DNA of 64,000 bases from Symbiodinium sp. CCMP2592 (GCA_905221615.1 CAJNDT010003779.1:868001-932000); one strand, 5' to 3'. Positions 20,580 to 43,746 are shown, numbered from the stretch's first letter. Notes: generated by a model from the letters alone, not told the origin. Numbers and translations are program-made.

Positions 20580-21260
20580 AATGTAGTAGTTTTGCATGTG
20601 TACCTTGGTTTTGCCATTAGGCTCATACCCTGAAGTATACACATGTATCTACGATATGGTGGAATATTACATAGTACAGTCTCTCATCCTACAATACTTA
20701 ACAATAAAGAAAACGGAAATATATTGCAAAATACAGTATATTCATAACATAGAATAATAGAACCTTACAAGTAAAGCATGAGATAAATCATTTACAATTT
20801 AGTACAGGCTAACCTGGCATTGACAAGGAGAACGCATTCTCGTACAATACATTACTTTTCTATATATTGCTGACTATATAGTATACAACACGTAGACATG
20901 TGTATATATATATATACCACAATAAGATAGTATATGTGGTTTTATTATACTGTGTTCCAGTTTTGTATTTCTAGTGTTACATTATTTTCGAACTGTATGA
21001 TACTGGCATATACAATGTTATATGAGGCTAGCTTGGGCTAGGTTCGGTGATATTGTAATTATCGTGCAATACATGCAAGCTATAGTACAAATGTACTTGT
21101 TGAGTGCATGTACAGATTCAAGTCTATGTGTGCAGTATACAGTGTACGTTACAACAGTTTATGTTATTTCATGTAGTACATGCATAGACAGGATTTCATC
21201 TTACAGTTATGTAGTTTGTATATATAAACATAGTTTCACATATGTACTCGCACACTATCT
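20580..21260. other. AT-rich island without telomere-like words
   Basis: About 680 bases of low-GC sequence rich in TATA, TACAGT and CATGTA words. It lacks the CCCTAAA words and hairpin elements found everywhere else. A short + frame (21022-21291) has no recognisable product. Confidence 0.5.
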
Positions 21261-21601
21261 GTTACATGGTCCCTTGGGTTCCTTGCGCTGAAACTGTTGG
21301 TCGTCCTTGGGCCCAAGGTGCGTGGTGCCCTGAGACAGGGCCTCCATGAGGCTTTTTTGGGAGGGTTTAGGGTTTAGGGGATTTAGGATTTAGGATTGAT
21401 TTCGAGGTTTTTGGGTGTAGGGATGTGGGGTCTAGAGAGTTGCGGGTTTAGGGGTTTAGGATTTCCAGGGTTCGGGGTTTAGGGTGTAACGGACCCATGA
21501 TTCTTTCTAGGGAATAGCTTGGGTTATGCCCCTGGTCTTAGCTAATATCCTGGTGTCCCGGTCGAACCCTGAAACTCTACCTGTACCCTGAGATCCTAGA
21601 T

Positions 21602-21714
21602 TTTTCCCTAAGGCGCAAAATAGCACAAACGCCTTACATAATATGGTCTTTAGGCCCAAAAGCCTTAAAATATGAGTCCTCAGAGCCTTTGGGTTAAGGA
21701 GCCCTTACACCTTG
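21602..21714. mobile_element. family Z inverted-repeat element
   Basis: CCCTAAGGCGCAAAATAGC to GAGCCTTTGGGTTAAGG. The same structure occurs at 28216-28312 (CCCTAAGGCTCAAAATGGCC to CCTTAGGG). Confidence 0.6.
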
Positions 21715-21796
21715 TAAGGCTTGTTTTTTTCACAAATGTCCAAGTGCTAGCCACCTCCTCGGCCCACCGGAATCCACAGATTTGGACCGTATTATA

Positions 21797-21970
21797 GGGG
21801 CCTTAATAATTACCTATACTATTTTGGTGGCTCCTTAGTACATTTACAGTATACTATACCCCAAAACCCCATTCTATGCACAAGACATCATCAGCTGTAC
21901 TTGCATCAGACTTCTGTCCGCATGAACCCCAAAACCCCATTCTAATTCTTAAGGCCCAACTATTTGGTTT
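21797..21970. mobile_element. MITE-I with inserted or duplicated segment
   Basis: GGGGCCTTAATAATTACC to ATTCTTAAGGCCCAAC. The ACCCCAAAACCCCATTCTA segment occurs twice, with about 50 unrelated bases between. Confidence 0.65.
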
Positions 21971-22057
21971 CTTTTGTGTGCATTTGGCCGAAGGAGGCAG
22001 CAGATGTCATACGCCAGCTGGTGCAAAGAGAGGTGGGGCGAAAGGAAAGTACAATCT

Positions 22058-22315
22058 TTGGTTTAGGAATTCAGGGATTTTGGGGTTTAGGAATTCAAGG
22101 ATTTAGGGTTTAGGAAGTCAATGATCTAGGCGTAAGGAATTGGAGGATGCGGGGTTCAGGAATTCAATGACATAGGGTTTAGGAATTCAAGGAGACAGAG
22201 TTTAGGAATTCAGGGATTTAGGGTTTAGGAATTCAAGTATGTAGGGTTTAGGAATTCAAGGATTTAGGGGACAGGAATTCAAGGATTTAGGGGACAGGAG
22301 TTCAAGAAATTGGTT
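22058..22315 (+). repeat. EcoRI-site minisatellite, period about 21-23 bp
   Basis: About ten units of GGTTTAGGAATTCAAGGATT, each carrying GAATTC or GAGTTC. The unit looks like telomere-type repeat plus a fixed spacer. Confidence 0.85.
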
Positions 22316-22381
22316 TAGGGTTTATGTGTGATGTCATTGAGTCATGGGGTTCATGCCACTTGATGCTTGTGTGTTTCGCAG

Positions 22382-22417
22382 GCTTGCGTCTTGACCTGGG
22401 TTTTGCATCAAGCTTTG
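22382..22417 (+). CDS. candidate micro-exon
   Basis: TTTCGCAG acceptor, 36 bases reading LRLDLGFASSF, then a consensus-like GTATGT donor. It is short, but the borders are strong. Confidence 0.35.
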
Positions 22418-22615
22418 GTATGTGTGATGGTTGTCAGGATCATCAAAATACCTACCAAGTGAATGGAAGCACTTCCAAGCTTTATTTGCATACGTGCATG
22501 CATTCATGCGTGCGCAGCTAAATAGGTGCATAACATACATACGTACAAAAATACGCATTTGCATACCACACTCGTAATTACATTTATTTGCACATACACA
22601 CAGACATGTAGTCAG

Positions 22616-22693
22616 TTTGTTCGGGTCTTGGCTATTGCAAGACGGGTCATTGAAGAAAATACAAGGTTGCAACAGGCTGTAGAGGCAGTTTAG
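22616..22693 (+). CDS. candidate exon, helical segment
   Basis: A GTCAG acceptor leads into FVRVLAIARRVIEENTRLQQ and a frame that stops at TAG 22691-22693. The heptad-like spacing suggests a coiled coil. It may be the last exon of a gene. Confidence 0.35.
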   Translation, partial: FVRVLAIARRVIEENTRLQQAVEAV

Positions 22694-22911
22694 AAGAGGC
22701 TAACTCAGTTTTTACGGCATTGGGGTTAAATGCTGTGGGATTATGGTATGTGCTGTTTGTCTGCTACTTGCGCTTTAAGCTCGAATGCTCACTGGGCCGT
22801 CAGCTGCTGTATGAATCATGAACGCAAACTGTAAGAAGGATTTGGGGAGAGCTGTGAGAGCTGTCGACAGACGAGGGTTTGGACAGAAGGTTAAAAGTTC
22901 TGAAGTTATAA

Positions 22912-23013
22912 CCTAAGGGTCCATGTACTCATATTGTATATACATTGGCCTTAATGTAGTCCCTATATAGGTACTTTGGGGCTCATGTATCTCTATATGG
23001 GCACATGGACCCT
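22912..23013. mobile_element. MITE-D copy
   Basis: CCTAAGGGTCCATGTACTCA pairs with TGGGCACATGGACCCTTAGG. Confidence 0.8.
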
Positions 23014-23447
23014 TAGGGATAATTACCCACCCCAGTCAGGAAGAGTTTTACTTATTCTAAACCCTTAACCCTAAACCGCAGTGCAGCGTAGCCAAATAGC
23101 CCACAAACAGCCCGCGGGATTCTGCGTACCTTTATGGGCTGAAGTTTACTCGAGCTACGACCGCTAAAGTTTAATATGGAAGCGTTGCTATCTTCTCTGT
23201 ACTACTTAACCCTGCTGGCTGGCGAACCCCATGATCCCGTAAGTAGTATCCTGGCAAGACAGTGGCCCTATAACCCCAATATGTTCGGATTCCTATAAGG
23301 AACCCTGTTATTAAAGACCCAAGGTTTCTTAATCAGGTTCCTACTCTAAGCCCTAGACCCTAAACCCCAAACCGTGTAAGTAGGATCCTTGCAAGACACT
23401 GGCAGGGTGTGGACGGCATAGACCCTAAACCCCAAACCGTGTAAGTA

Positions 23448-23636
23448 CGGTTGATGATATAAATCCTGCATTACCCATAATAAGGAATATACCACAATTT
23501 CCATGGATTAGGGTCCTTAAGGTAATGCAGGATTTCTTATAACCCTAAACCCTATAGATCCCCTTAAAGTAAGCCCTTAAAGGTGCCCTTATAGATCCCT
23601 TTAAAGGAACCCTAGGATTTCTATCATCAACAGTAG
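23448..23636. mobile_element. MITE-E, extended form
   Basis: E core (23448-23537) followed by telomere-like and GATCCCTTTAAAGG words, then a second E terminus ATCATCAACAGTA. The same extended form occurs at 13012-13199 and 33688-33888. Confidence 0.65.
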
Positions 23637-23719
23637 GACCCTTGCAAGACACTGGCAGGGTGTGGACGGCAACGAGTCTGTCTTGGCCCTGGGGCTGGAA
23701 GCCGGTCGCAGGGTTCTGG

Positions 23720-23935
23720 GGTCAAGGGTTTAGGGTTTTAGGGGTTTAGGGCTTTAGGGGTTTTGGGTTTGAGGGGTTTAGGGTTTAGGGTTTTAGGGGT
23801 TTAGGGGTTTAGGGCTTTAGGGGTTTAGGGGTTTAGGGGTTTAGGGTTTAGGGTTTTAGGGGTTCTGGGGTTTAGGGGTTTAGGGGTTTAGGGGTTTTGG
23901 GTTTTAGGGGTTTAGGGGTTTAGGGTTTTGGGGGG
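23720..23935 (+). repeat. telomere-type repeat array
   Basis: GGGTTTAGG/GGGTTTTAGG units, about 25 copies with length variation. Confidence 0.9.
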
Positions 23936-24476
23936 TCCTTCTAATCTTTGTCATAGTTGGGTAACATTTTGGATTTTTATGGGTACCTAAACCCAATAAG
24001 GAATACAGATTTAAATCTTTAATCCTATCCCGACCATGAACTAGTAGGGTCCCCTATTTTCGGCAACTCCCCTGAAGATCCTAACATATTTGGATTGTTT
24101 CAGGGTTCTGGGTTTTAGGGTTTAGGAACTGCTGCCTTATCTACCTGCAGATGCAATGACTAGCTGTAGTCTCCATTGCAGTTCCTTTGTTGGTTTGGCC
24201 AGTTTTTATTTAGGATGCTATACTCCTGTAAGGTAGCCCGAAAAAATAATTTAGCGGGAACGACAACGGAGACTATGGGTGCTGCCTTAGAGGCGGCTTA
24301 GGATTTAGTTTTGAGTGTGGTTCAGGGTTCAACAAGTAGTGCCTGAATTGCTCTTCACTGCTGAACCTTGCTATGAGGCCGAGCTGGTAGGATCCGTCTT
24401 GTATGGACCCCTAAAGCATATGGAAGTTCCGACACCGGCACGGGCACCAGCAGCAGTCGCCATTCAAAGGGGTTGA

Positions 24477-24672
24477 AAAGGAGGGACCCTTAATCAGGAC
24501 CCCTAGGTATATACCCTTAATATAGCTAAGATATACCCTTTATATAGCCCATTATATCCTAAACCCTAAACCCTCAATATAGCCCCTTATGGTAGTCCTT
24601 ATAGACCCCGTTAAAGGAACCCTCTTCCCTATGGGTAGGGGTCCCCATTAAGGGTCCCTCCTTTTCCCCTTT
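24477..24672. mobile_element. MITE-F with telomere-type insert
   Basis: AAAAGGAGGGACCCTTAATC pairs with TTAAGGGTCCCTCCTTTTCC. CCTAAACCCTAAACCCTC has been gained in the centre. Confidence 0.75.
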
Positions 24673-24677
24673 TGAGC

Positions 24678-25875
24678 TATGGCTAATAGCAGTGTGGAGA
24701 CGAGCCCTTCAACGGGGAAAAGGAGGGACCCTTAACGGGGACCCCTACTTAAAGGATCGTGGGACTTAGTAAGTCAGGTTATAAGTAGGTTCTAATTAGG
24801 ATAACCCCACTTAAGAGACTTATAGCCCCAATTATAACCTACTTACTAAGTCCCATGATCCTTTAAGTACCCTACAAGGGGCTTTTTCATGGGTATATAT
24901 TAGCTATATTAAGGGTATATACCGAGGGGTCCTTATTAAGGGTCCCTATACATTAGCTATATTAAGGGTATATATCTACCCTAAGGGTCCATGTACCCAA
25001 ATAGTCCATACTTTGGCCCCAAAGTACCTATATAGGGACTACTTTAAGGCCAATGTATAAACTATTTGGGTACATGGACCCTTAGGGACAATGGGTATAT
25101 ATCAGCTATATTAAGGGCCGGGTATATACCTATGGGTCCTTATTAAGGGTCCCTCCTTTTACCCTTGGAGTCCTGGAACGACGCGAAGCCGCTGGCGGCA
25201 ACGGCGTGCAGGCGTGGAACGTGCGGGCCATTCACTCGAATGAGTTCTGCTTTGCTGCCATCCACCTGGAACGCATGGCTCGGTTAATGTAGGAACCTGA
25301 TTAAGAAACCCTGGGCCTATAACCCCAAAGTAGTATCATTCATATGAGGAACCCTAATAGTAATAATAATAATAATCGTAATAATTATAACAATAATAAT
25401 AATAGTAATAGTAATAGTAATAATAGTAATAATAGAGACCCAGAGTTTCTTAATCAGGTTCTTACATTACTCTGTTGGCAAGGGTAAAAGGAGGGACCCT
25501 CAATAAGGACCCCTAGGTATATACCCTTAATACAGCCATCATACCATCCTATAGCCCATTAGAGAGGAGGGGTCCCCATCAAGGGTCCCTCCTTTTCCCC
25601 TTTATATACTCTGTTGACAGGTCGGAAACTCCCATGTTGACAGGGCCGAGGAGAAGAAGAGGAAGCGGTCGACGCCCTCGGGCGAAGACAAAGACTTAGG
25701 GACCCAAAAAGCACATAAGCATAAGCATTTTAGGGGCTATCCCTACCTTATTGGCCTTCCTGTTAAGGGGTTTAGATGGGATATCCCTATCCTGATTTTT
25801 GCTTATGTGCTCTTTTGGGGCCCTAAAGACGATGGAACGAGTCGCACGCCAGGCGTACAAGCTGGAAGCTGGCAG
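24678..25875 (+). CDS. gene with element-derived introns, unknown protein
   Basis: A possible start exon at 24678 reads MANSSVETSPST and runs into MITE-F. The exon after that element (25170-25282, GGAG acceptor) reads SWNDAKPLAANGVQAWNVRA, then IHSNEFCFAAIHLERMA, and ends in phase 2 at CG|GTTAAT. The next exon (25644-25692, GACAG acceptor) completes that codon and reads AEEKKRKRSTPSGEDK, a nuclear-localisation-like basic run. It ends at a GA donor. The intron 25693-25828 is one MITE-L. The following exon, from 25829, continues in phase as TMERVARQAYKLEAG until MITE-H starts at 25882. Phase agreement across three exons makes this one of the best genes here. Family and 3' end are unknown. The junction of the first exon is uncertain. 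Confidence 0.55.
24716..25168. mobile_element. MITE-F with nested MITE-A and MITE-D
   Basis: Outer arms GGGGAAAAGGAGGGACCC and GGGTCCCTCCTTTTACCC. MITE-A (24746-24869) sits at a TA, and the undisturbed F sequence reads ACCCCTACCC at that point. MITE-D (24979-25086) sits further right. It occupies the intron before exon 25170. Confidence 0.85.
25290..25465. mobile_element. MITE-J with (AAT)n-expanded loop
   Basis: TGTAGGAACCTGATTAAGAA pairs with TTCTTAATCAGGTTCTTACA. The loop holds about 75 bases of AATAAT/AGTAAT repeat that the copy at 46059-46168 lacks. Confidence 0.8.
25484..25606. mobile_element. MITE-F copy
   Basis: TAAAAGGAGGGACCCTCAAT pairs with AAGGGTCCCTCCTTTTCC. Confidence 0.8.
25693..25828. 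mobile_element. MITE-L forming a GA-AG intron
   Basis: GGGACCCAAAAAGCACATAA pairs with CTTATGTGCTCTTTTGGGGC. The intron begins GACTTAGGG and ends CCCTAAAG, so its borders are the element ends. Confidence 0.8.
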
Positions 25876-25881
25876 ATGCTT

Positions 25882-25990
25882 CCCAGACCTTCCAATATCC
25901 CTTAATTAAGGAATATACCTTAAGTTTTAGTAGGATGCCTAATATGATTTAGGGTATATTCATTAATTAAGGGATATTGGAAGGTCTGGG
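25882..25990. mobile_element. MITE-H copy
   Basis: CCCAGACCTTCCAATATCCC pairs perfectly with GGGATATTGGAAGGTCTGGG. Confidence 0.85.
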
Positions 25991-25998
25991 TTGTTCCC

Positions 25999-26099
25999 AC
26001 TTGGAGGCCCTTTTGACTGAGAAGTCGACTCAGGATTTTGTAGAAACCCTATTAGCACCTCACTAACCCTACTTACTAAGTCAAAAGGGCGTCCAAGCA
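25999..26099. mobile_element. MITE-A variant A3
   Basis: CTTGGAGGCCCTTTTGACT pairs with AGTCAAAAGGGCGTCCAAG. A sister copy is at 27172-27284. Confidence 0.75.
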
Positions 26100-26189
26100 G
26101 AGACTCAATCACCCCCTTGAGTTGAGTAGGGAAGGAATACCCTTCCCTGGCATAAGCAAAGGCTATAATCAACCGCCAAAACCCTAGTC

Positions 26190-27049
26190 GAATTTTAGCG
26201 GTTCCGACCCCTACACTAAACTCTTATAGTTACGCAGTGACGAAGCCCTCTAAAAATGACCTGTTACGGAACCTCATTCGAATCGTGCAGGCGCCTGTTT
26301 TATGGAGACTTGATGCCCGAACGGAAGCCTAAACCCTAAGCACCTTTGCTCCTGCTCCGTCGCCTAGTTGTTACGGGCCGCCACACAGGAAGCAATTCTG
26401 CAGGCTGTGGAGGGGAACAATGAGGATTTCAGTTTGGTTTGAACAGGTTTGTGTGCATGTAGGGTCTGGACGGGTTCTTTTGACGTTGCTACAAGTTTCT
26501 GTAAGGTTCGTCGCAGTTCTTCTGTGGTTTCTGTTCTTTCAGGCTTCTTGTTAAACAGTGGTTTCGGACAGCTGGAGAGTTCCGAGGATCCTGGTTCATA
26601 CTAGTGTCTTACTGCTGAGCGTCCATGGAGACAGGGACTCTTTGGATATGCATCACTTGGCGGATCAATAGGACTTGGAAACTGGGGTTATTGCTAGAGT
26701 GATTATGCTTACAACTACCGAATAAGCTACCTATAACCTTACTAAGTCCCATGATCCTCCAAGCAGGCTACAGGTACTGTCAGGCTTGTTTGAGGGACAG
26801 TCACCCAACAGGTACCTGGGTTCTACGTGAAAGATTCCTTCAGGTCTTGTTGGTCACGCCACTATCGCCCCAACATTTGCCCTGATAATCTCTTAGGTTC
26901 CTGAGTGGCTTCGGTGAGGGCTAACTTCAACACAGTAAACTCCCTAACCAAAATGTCTGGCAATAGTCTTCCGTTCTAGTCCCCACATAATTCTATGACA
27001 AGGTTCCCCGAAGCCCACCTCTAAGTCCTAAGGGCCCTGTCATTCGGCT
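26190..27049. other. unique sequence, no clear gene
   Basis: Contains a MITE-I remnant (26175-26215) and a lone MITE-A right arm (about 26720-26765). No exon passed the border-plus-phase test. Confidence 0.4.
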
Positions 27050-27171
27050 TTCCCAAAGGGTCCTATGTACCGTTATGGGGGATACTTCCCCAAATCATAA
27101 TAGTAATTCCTAATATGGAAACCCTACATTCTACTATATCCGTACATGGGACCCTTCTGGCTTGGGTTTTT

Positions 27172-27284
27172 GCTTGGAGGCCCTTTTGACTTAGTAAGTC
27201 TACTTAGTATCCCCTAGAAACCCTATTAGAAACCCCATAACCCACCTTACTAACCCTACTTACTAAGTCAAAAGGGCCTCCAAG
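27172..27284. mobile_element. MITE-A variant A3
   Basis: CTTGGAGGCCCTTTTGACTT pairs with AAGTCAAAAGGGCCTCCAAG. Confidence 0.8.
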
Positions 27285-27652
27285 TGAACCTTGGCTACCA
27301 ATTGTGGGAACCGGTGTTCTCAAGAGCTTGGAAGTCCTCCACACAGCATAGTAGAACCCACAAAGTTGGAACATCATGGTCACCACGCCCTTATAAGGTA
27401 AAGTACGGGACAAGAAATGCTAGCACTAATCATCCTGAATCCATGTTCCAATTTTCTGACCGTCTTAGACCTTAGCCTTACCGCATCAAAGAACTGAGCC
27501 TGTGCCAAGCGCAGATCCCGTAGGCCCTAAACCGCACCGACCTACTGCGCTTCCGCTGTTCTTGATCCATGGCGCGGCCCAAACCTGCTCGAAGCTTCGC
27601 TGCTGCTTCGATTTTTTCATTAATTACATGGTATGGGGATAATTGGTAATAG

Positions 27653-27814
27653 GATTCCTTCACGGTCCTTGCTCAACGCATACTAATAGCGCTCAACACC
27701 CTGGCCCCCTCTGTTAGGCCTGTTATGCCCTCCGGGTTGCGAGCTGAGCTGTGTGGAAATCTCAGGATCACACTCGCTCAGCGGTTGTCCGGGTCCATGG
27801 GACTTCGCTACTAG
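27653..27814 (+). CDS. terminal exon of an unknown gene
   Basis: A GGTAATAG acceptor is followed by 53 open codons, DSFTVLAQRILIALNTLAPS then VRPVMPSGLRAELCGNLRIT and LAQRLSGSMGLRY, ending at TAG 27812-27814. The mixture of Leu/Ala/Arg is that of an alpha-helical domain. The family was not recognised. It ends 750 bases before the methyltransferase start on the same strand. An opposite-strand frame at 27478-27663 overlaps only the intron in front of it. Confidence 0.5.
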   Translation, partial: DSFTVLAQRILIALNTLAPSVRPVMPSGLRAELCGNLRITLAQRLSGSMGLRY

Positions 27815-27837
27815 GGTTTGTAGTCGGTAGGCATATG

Positions 27838-27931
27838 GGGGTTCCCGAAAATTAGGGGCACCTGATTTGGATATAATAAGGATCCTAACTATGTACTATA
27901 TTAGGGTCCCCTATTTTCGGAATCCCCCATT
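27838..27931. mobile_element. MITE-C copy
   Basis: GGGGGTTCCCGAAAATTAGG pairs with CCCCTATTTTCGGAATCCCC. Confidence 0.8.
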
Positions 27932-27954
27932 CTTACAATTACTAGCCCATTTTA

Positions 27955-28054
27955 CTGGGCTTTGGAGTACCATACTTTAATACTTTTTTCTTAAAGGAAC
28001 CCTTATGAAATAAAAGTCTATACTTTTTTCTCCCTGGTTACTTAAAAGCCCAGT
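27955..28054. mobile_element. MITE-S copy
   Basis: CTGGGCTTTGGAGTACCA pairs with GGTTACTTAAAAGCCCAG. Internal halves both carry ATACTTTTTTCT. The second copy is at 59283-59380. Confidence 0.75.
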
Positions 28055-28215
28055 TTAAGTTACTTATAACCTTGCTTAATCCTACTGGTTCCGAAACCCT
28101 AAACCCTAAACCGCCATCTGGCTTTTCCCACTGGCGTCTTTTTTGACAGTTCCCGAGGTCGCCTACACCCGACTTGGGGGATCGTTGGACTAGGTCCGGT
28201 GAAAAAGACCACAAT

Positions 28216-28312
28216 TTAACCCTAAGGCTCAAAATGGCCCAAAAAGCCTTATATAATATGGTCTTTAGGGCCAAAACCCTCAAAATATGAGTCCTTAGAG
28301 CCTTAGGGTAAG
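28216..28312. mobile_element. family Z copy
   Basis: AACCCTAAGGCTCAAAATGG to AGAGCCTTAGGGT. Confidence 0.6.
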
Positions 28313-28565
28313 TTTCGAGTATTATAGTTACTCTAGTTTTTATAAGGATAATCCCAGTCAGCTACGAAGTCTCATGATCCTTTAAGTAGACCAGGGTAGA
28401 CCCTTAAACCTTGAGTCTAGGCTTTCAACGACGCCATAGTTACCACCGGAAATCTTGAACCCCACAGCTGGATTCGTGATACCTCAGCCCTAAATCCTAG
28501 GCCATTCTGGGCTTGTTGTTTTTAGTTGGTTGCCGTCCTCCCCACGCGAGATCGTGTGTTTCGCC

Positions 28566-41846
<13,281 letters not shown>

Positions 41847-41949
41847 TCGAAGGACTCCCGGAGCCTGAGCCCCTTTAAACTCAAACTCTACCGTGGAATC
41901 CATAAGGGCTCCTTTACGGGTTTAGGGCTTGAGGTTTGGGGTCATGGGA

Positions 41950-41950
41950 C

Positions 41951-42011
<61 letters not shown>

Positions 42012-42036
42012 AAGTAGTAGTAGTAATAGTAGTAGG
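41950..42036 (+). repeat. (GTA)n microsatellite
   Basis: About 25 AGT units with minor variants, followed by a broken MITE-A right part (42064-42122). Confidence 0.9.
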
Positions 42037-42217
42037 AAGTTCTAGGTACCTCAGTTGGGGTTTCAAGTAAGTATGTTACCCTGACAGTAGCCCCAGCTAC
42101 AAAGTCCCATGGTTCCTTAGGTAGGTACAGGGCTTGTCGGGTTTAGGGTTGCGGGTTCAGGGTCCTAAAGCCCAAATCAATAAACCCAGACGTCTTGCTC
42201 TTTCTCTTTTCCCACAG

Positions 42218-42334
42218 GGCTGCTTGGGTCCTGCAAGGGTCGGACCAACCGTGCCACCAAACCGAGCAAAGTCTTGGATTTCGAGAATTGCCAGAGAGCT
42301 CAACGCGGATATGCCTCAATTATCAGACTGTTGA
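42218..42334 (+). CDS. candidate exon after the methyltransferase
   Basis: Pyrimidine-rich TTTCTCTTTTCCCACAG acceptor. The phase-0 frame reads GCLGPARVGPTVPPNRAKSW to TGA 42332-42334. A second frame, shifted by one, is also open for over 60 codons (SKVLDFENCQRAQRGYASII), so the true frame is undecided. It starts a new gene or an alternative 3' end. Confidence 0.4.
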   Translation, partial: GCLGPARVGPTVPPNRAKSWISRIARELNADMPQLSDC

Positions 42335-42487
42335 TTGAATCATGTATAGATTCTGTAACGGTGGCACAAGTCCCAGTTAAGGGGTGTTGCCGTCTCTGGC
42401 GTCTCGACTGTTTCGTGATCAGTTTTCGGGTTATGGTTAGTGGTAGATGACTGAAGTGTAGGAGGTTTGGGGTTGAAGGTTCCAAAA

Positions 42488-42580
42488 GGGGCTTGAATAA
42501 TTTACCAATACTGTGTTTAACTGGGGTTCCTGAATATATCACTTTACTAGAATATGCCCCGAAACCCTAGTCTAACCGTA
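42488..42580. mobile_element. MITE-I remnant
   Basis: GGGGCTTGAATAATTTACC to CCCCGAAACCCTAGTCTAA, right end lost. Confidence 0.55.
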
Positions 42581-42715
42581 GCAAATCGAGAAATTTTCCG
42601 ATGCGCTCCCGGCCTGCCAAAAAGACGCTGAACTAGTCTCGGGGCTGAACCCCCAAACAGTCAGTACTAGGTGTTCCCTTAGAATCTTAGAAGATTTTTC
42701 TTCTTTCCACCAAAG

Positions 42716-42859
42716 AAACAATAACGACATTTTCTCGCGGGTTATATTGGTGGCTTATCGAGTGTCGAAGTACGACGACAGCCCAAACTCAAGCCTTTCG
42801 ATTAGCCAAGTAGGTGGCCTTACAGGAATGGGAGAAATCAAAGCCCTTCCAAACGTCAG
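42716..42859 (+). CDS. candidate exon, unknown protein
   Basis: 48 open codons between CCAAAG and an AG|GTAATT donor: NNNDIFSRVILVAYRVSKYD then DSPNSSLSISQVGGLTGMGE and IKALPNV. The codon mix and clean donor support coding. No domain was recognised. Confidence 0.4.
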
Positions 42860-42990
42860 GTAATTAGTATATGCCGGTATTCCTTTGTTATAAACTACCT
42901 CAATCTCTGACTGCTGTTATCGTTGCCCTCGCGGCGTTGCGGATTGGGCTTAGGGTCTTCTTGCTTCAGTGCTTGGGTTAAGCGCACCAG

Positions 42991-43053
42991 TTTTATGGCT
43001 TGAAGCTCAGGGCGCTTAACCGTGAACCCGAGAAAGTTGAAACATGCGTTTAG
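42991..43053 (+). CDS. candidate terminal exon
   Basis: A GCACCAG acceptor leads to FYGLKLRALNREPEKVETCV and TAG. Its phase does not fit directly onto 42716-42859, so another exon must lie between if they share a gene. Confidence 0.3.
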   Translation, partial: FYGLKLRALNREPEKVETCV

Positions 43054-43192
43054 GAGGAATGGTGCTTGGATCCCGCATACTTTACCTTACGGGGGCATGA
43101 GGGTATTGATGTTCCAACTTGCTGGGCTCCACCATGACTGTGAACCCTAAACCTTGAGGCCCAACACGCTAAGATGGCAGGTTCCGAAAGCC

Positions 43193-43317
43193 TACTTAAA
43201 GGCTCATGGGACTTAGTAGGTAAGGTTATAAGTAGGGTGTAATCAGGATAACCCCACTTAGGGGACTCATAACCCCAATTATAACCTACTTACTAAAATC
43301 CCATGATCCTTTAAGTA
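43193..43317. mobile_element. MITE-A copy
   Basis: Full A element with TA ends and one AA insertion in the right arm. Confidence 0.85.
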
Positions 43318-43423
43318 CACCTCAAAAGCCCAAAGCTGGAGAAGAAGCTGAGCCTCAGCACTGAACAATATTCATTCCGGCCGCGGGTTTCGGGTTGCTC
43401 GTTTTAGGGCCATGTGCGTACTA

Positions 43424-43528
43424 CGGTTGATGATATAAATTCTGCATTACCTTAAGGACCCTAAACTATGGGAAATATGGTGTAGTCCTTATTTTGGGTC
43501 ATGCAGGATTTAGATCATCAACCGTAGC
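43424..43528. mobile_element. MITE-E copy
   Basis: TA, CGGTTGATGATATAAATTCT to TTTAGATCATCAACCG, TA. Confidence 0.85.
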
Positions 43529-43638
43529 AGTAGGTGATAAGTACTTGGAGGATTATGAGGTTCTAAGTCCCTTTACTTGGCTTACAAGCGCTGTAGCCGG
43601 CCAAAACAACCCTAGTTGCTTGAGTCCCATGATCCCTT

Positions 43639-43746
43639 TAACTTATTGGCTGTAAACTCAACTTCTCAACTCTTGGGGGTTCTTATAAGGTAGTCGATTC
43701 TGATAGTTTCAACTTTTGTTACCTTGGATTTTGTGCCAGTGGGTTA
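43639..43746. mobile_element. family R copy
   Basis: TATTGGCTGTAAACTCAACT to TTTGTGCCAGTGGGTTAA. Confidence 0.65.

Noticed and set aside
27478-27663. Minus-strand frame MKESYYQLSPYHVINEKIEA
   Set aside because: The composition looks protein-like, but it lacks paired splice borders and is opposite to every supported gene. It lies in the intron ahead of the 27653-27814 exon. Not excluded, only unsupported.
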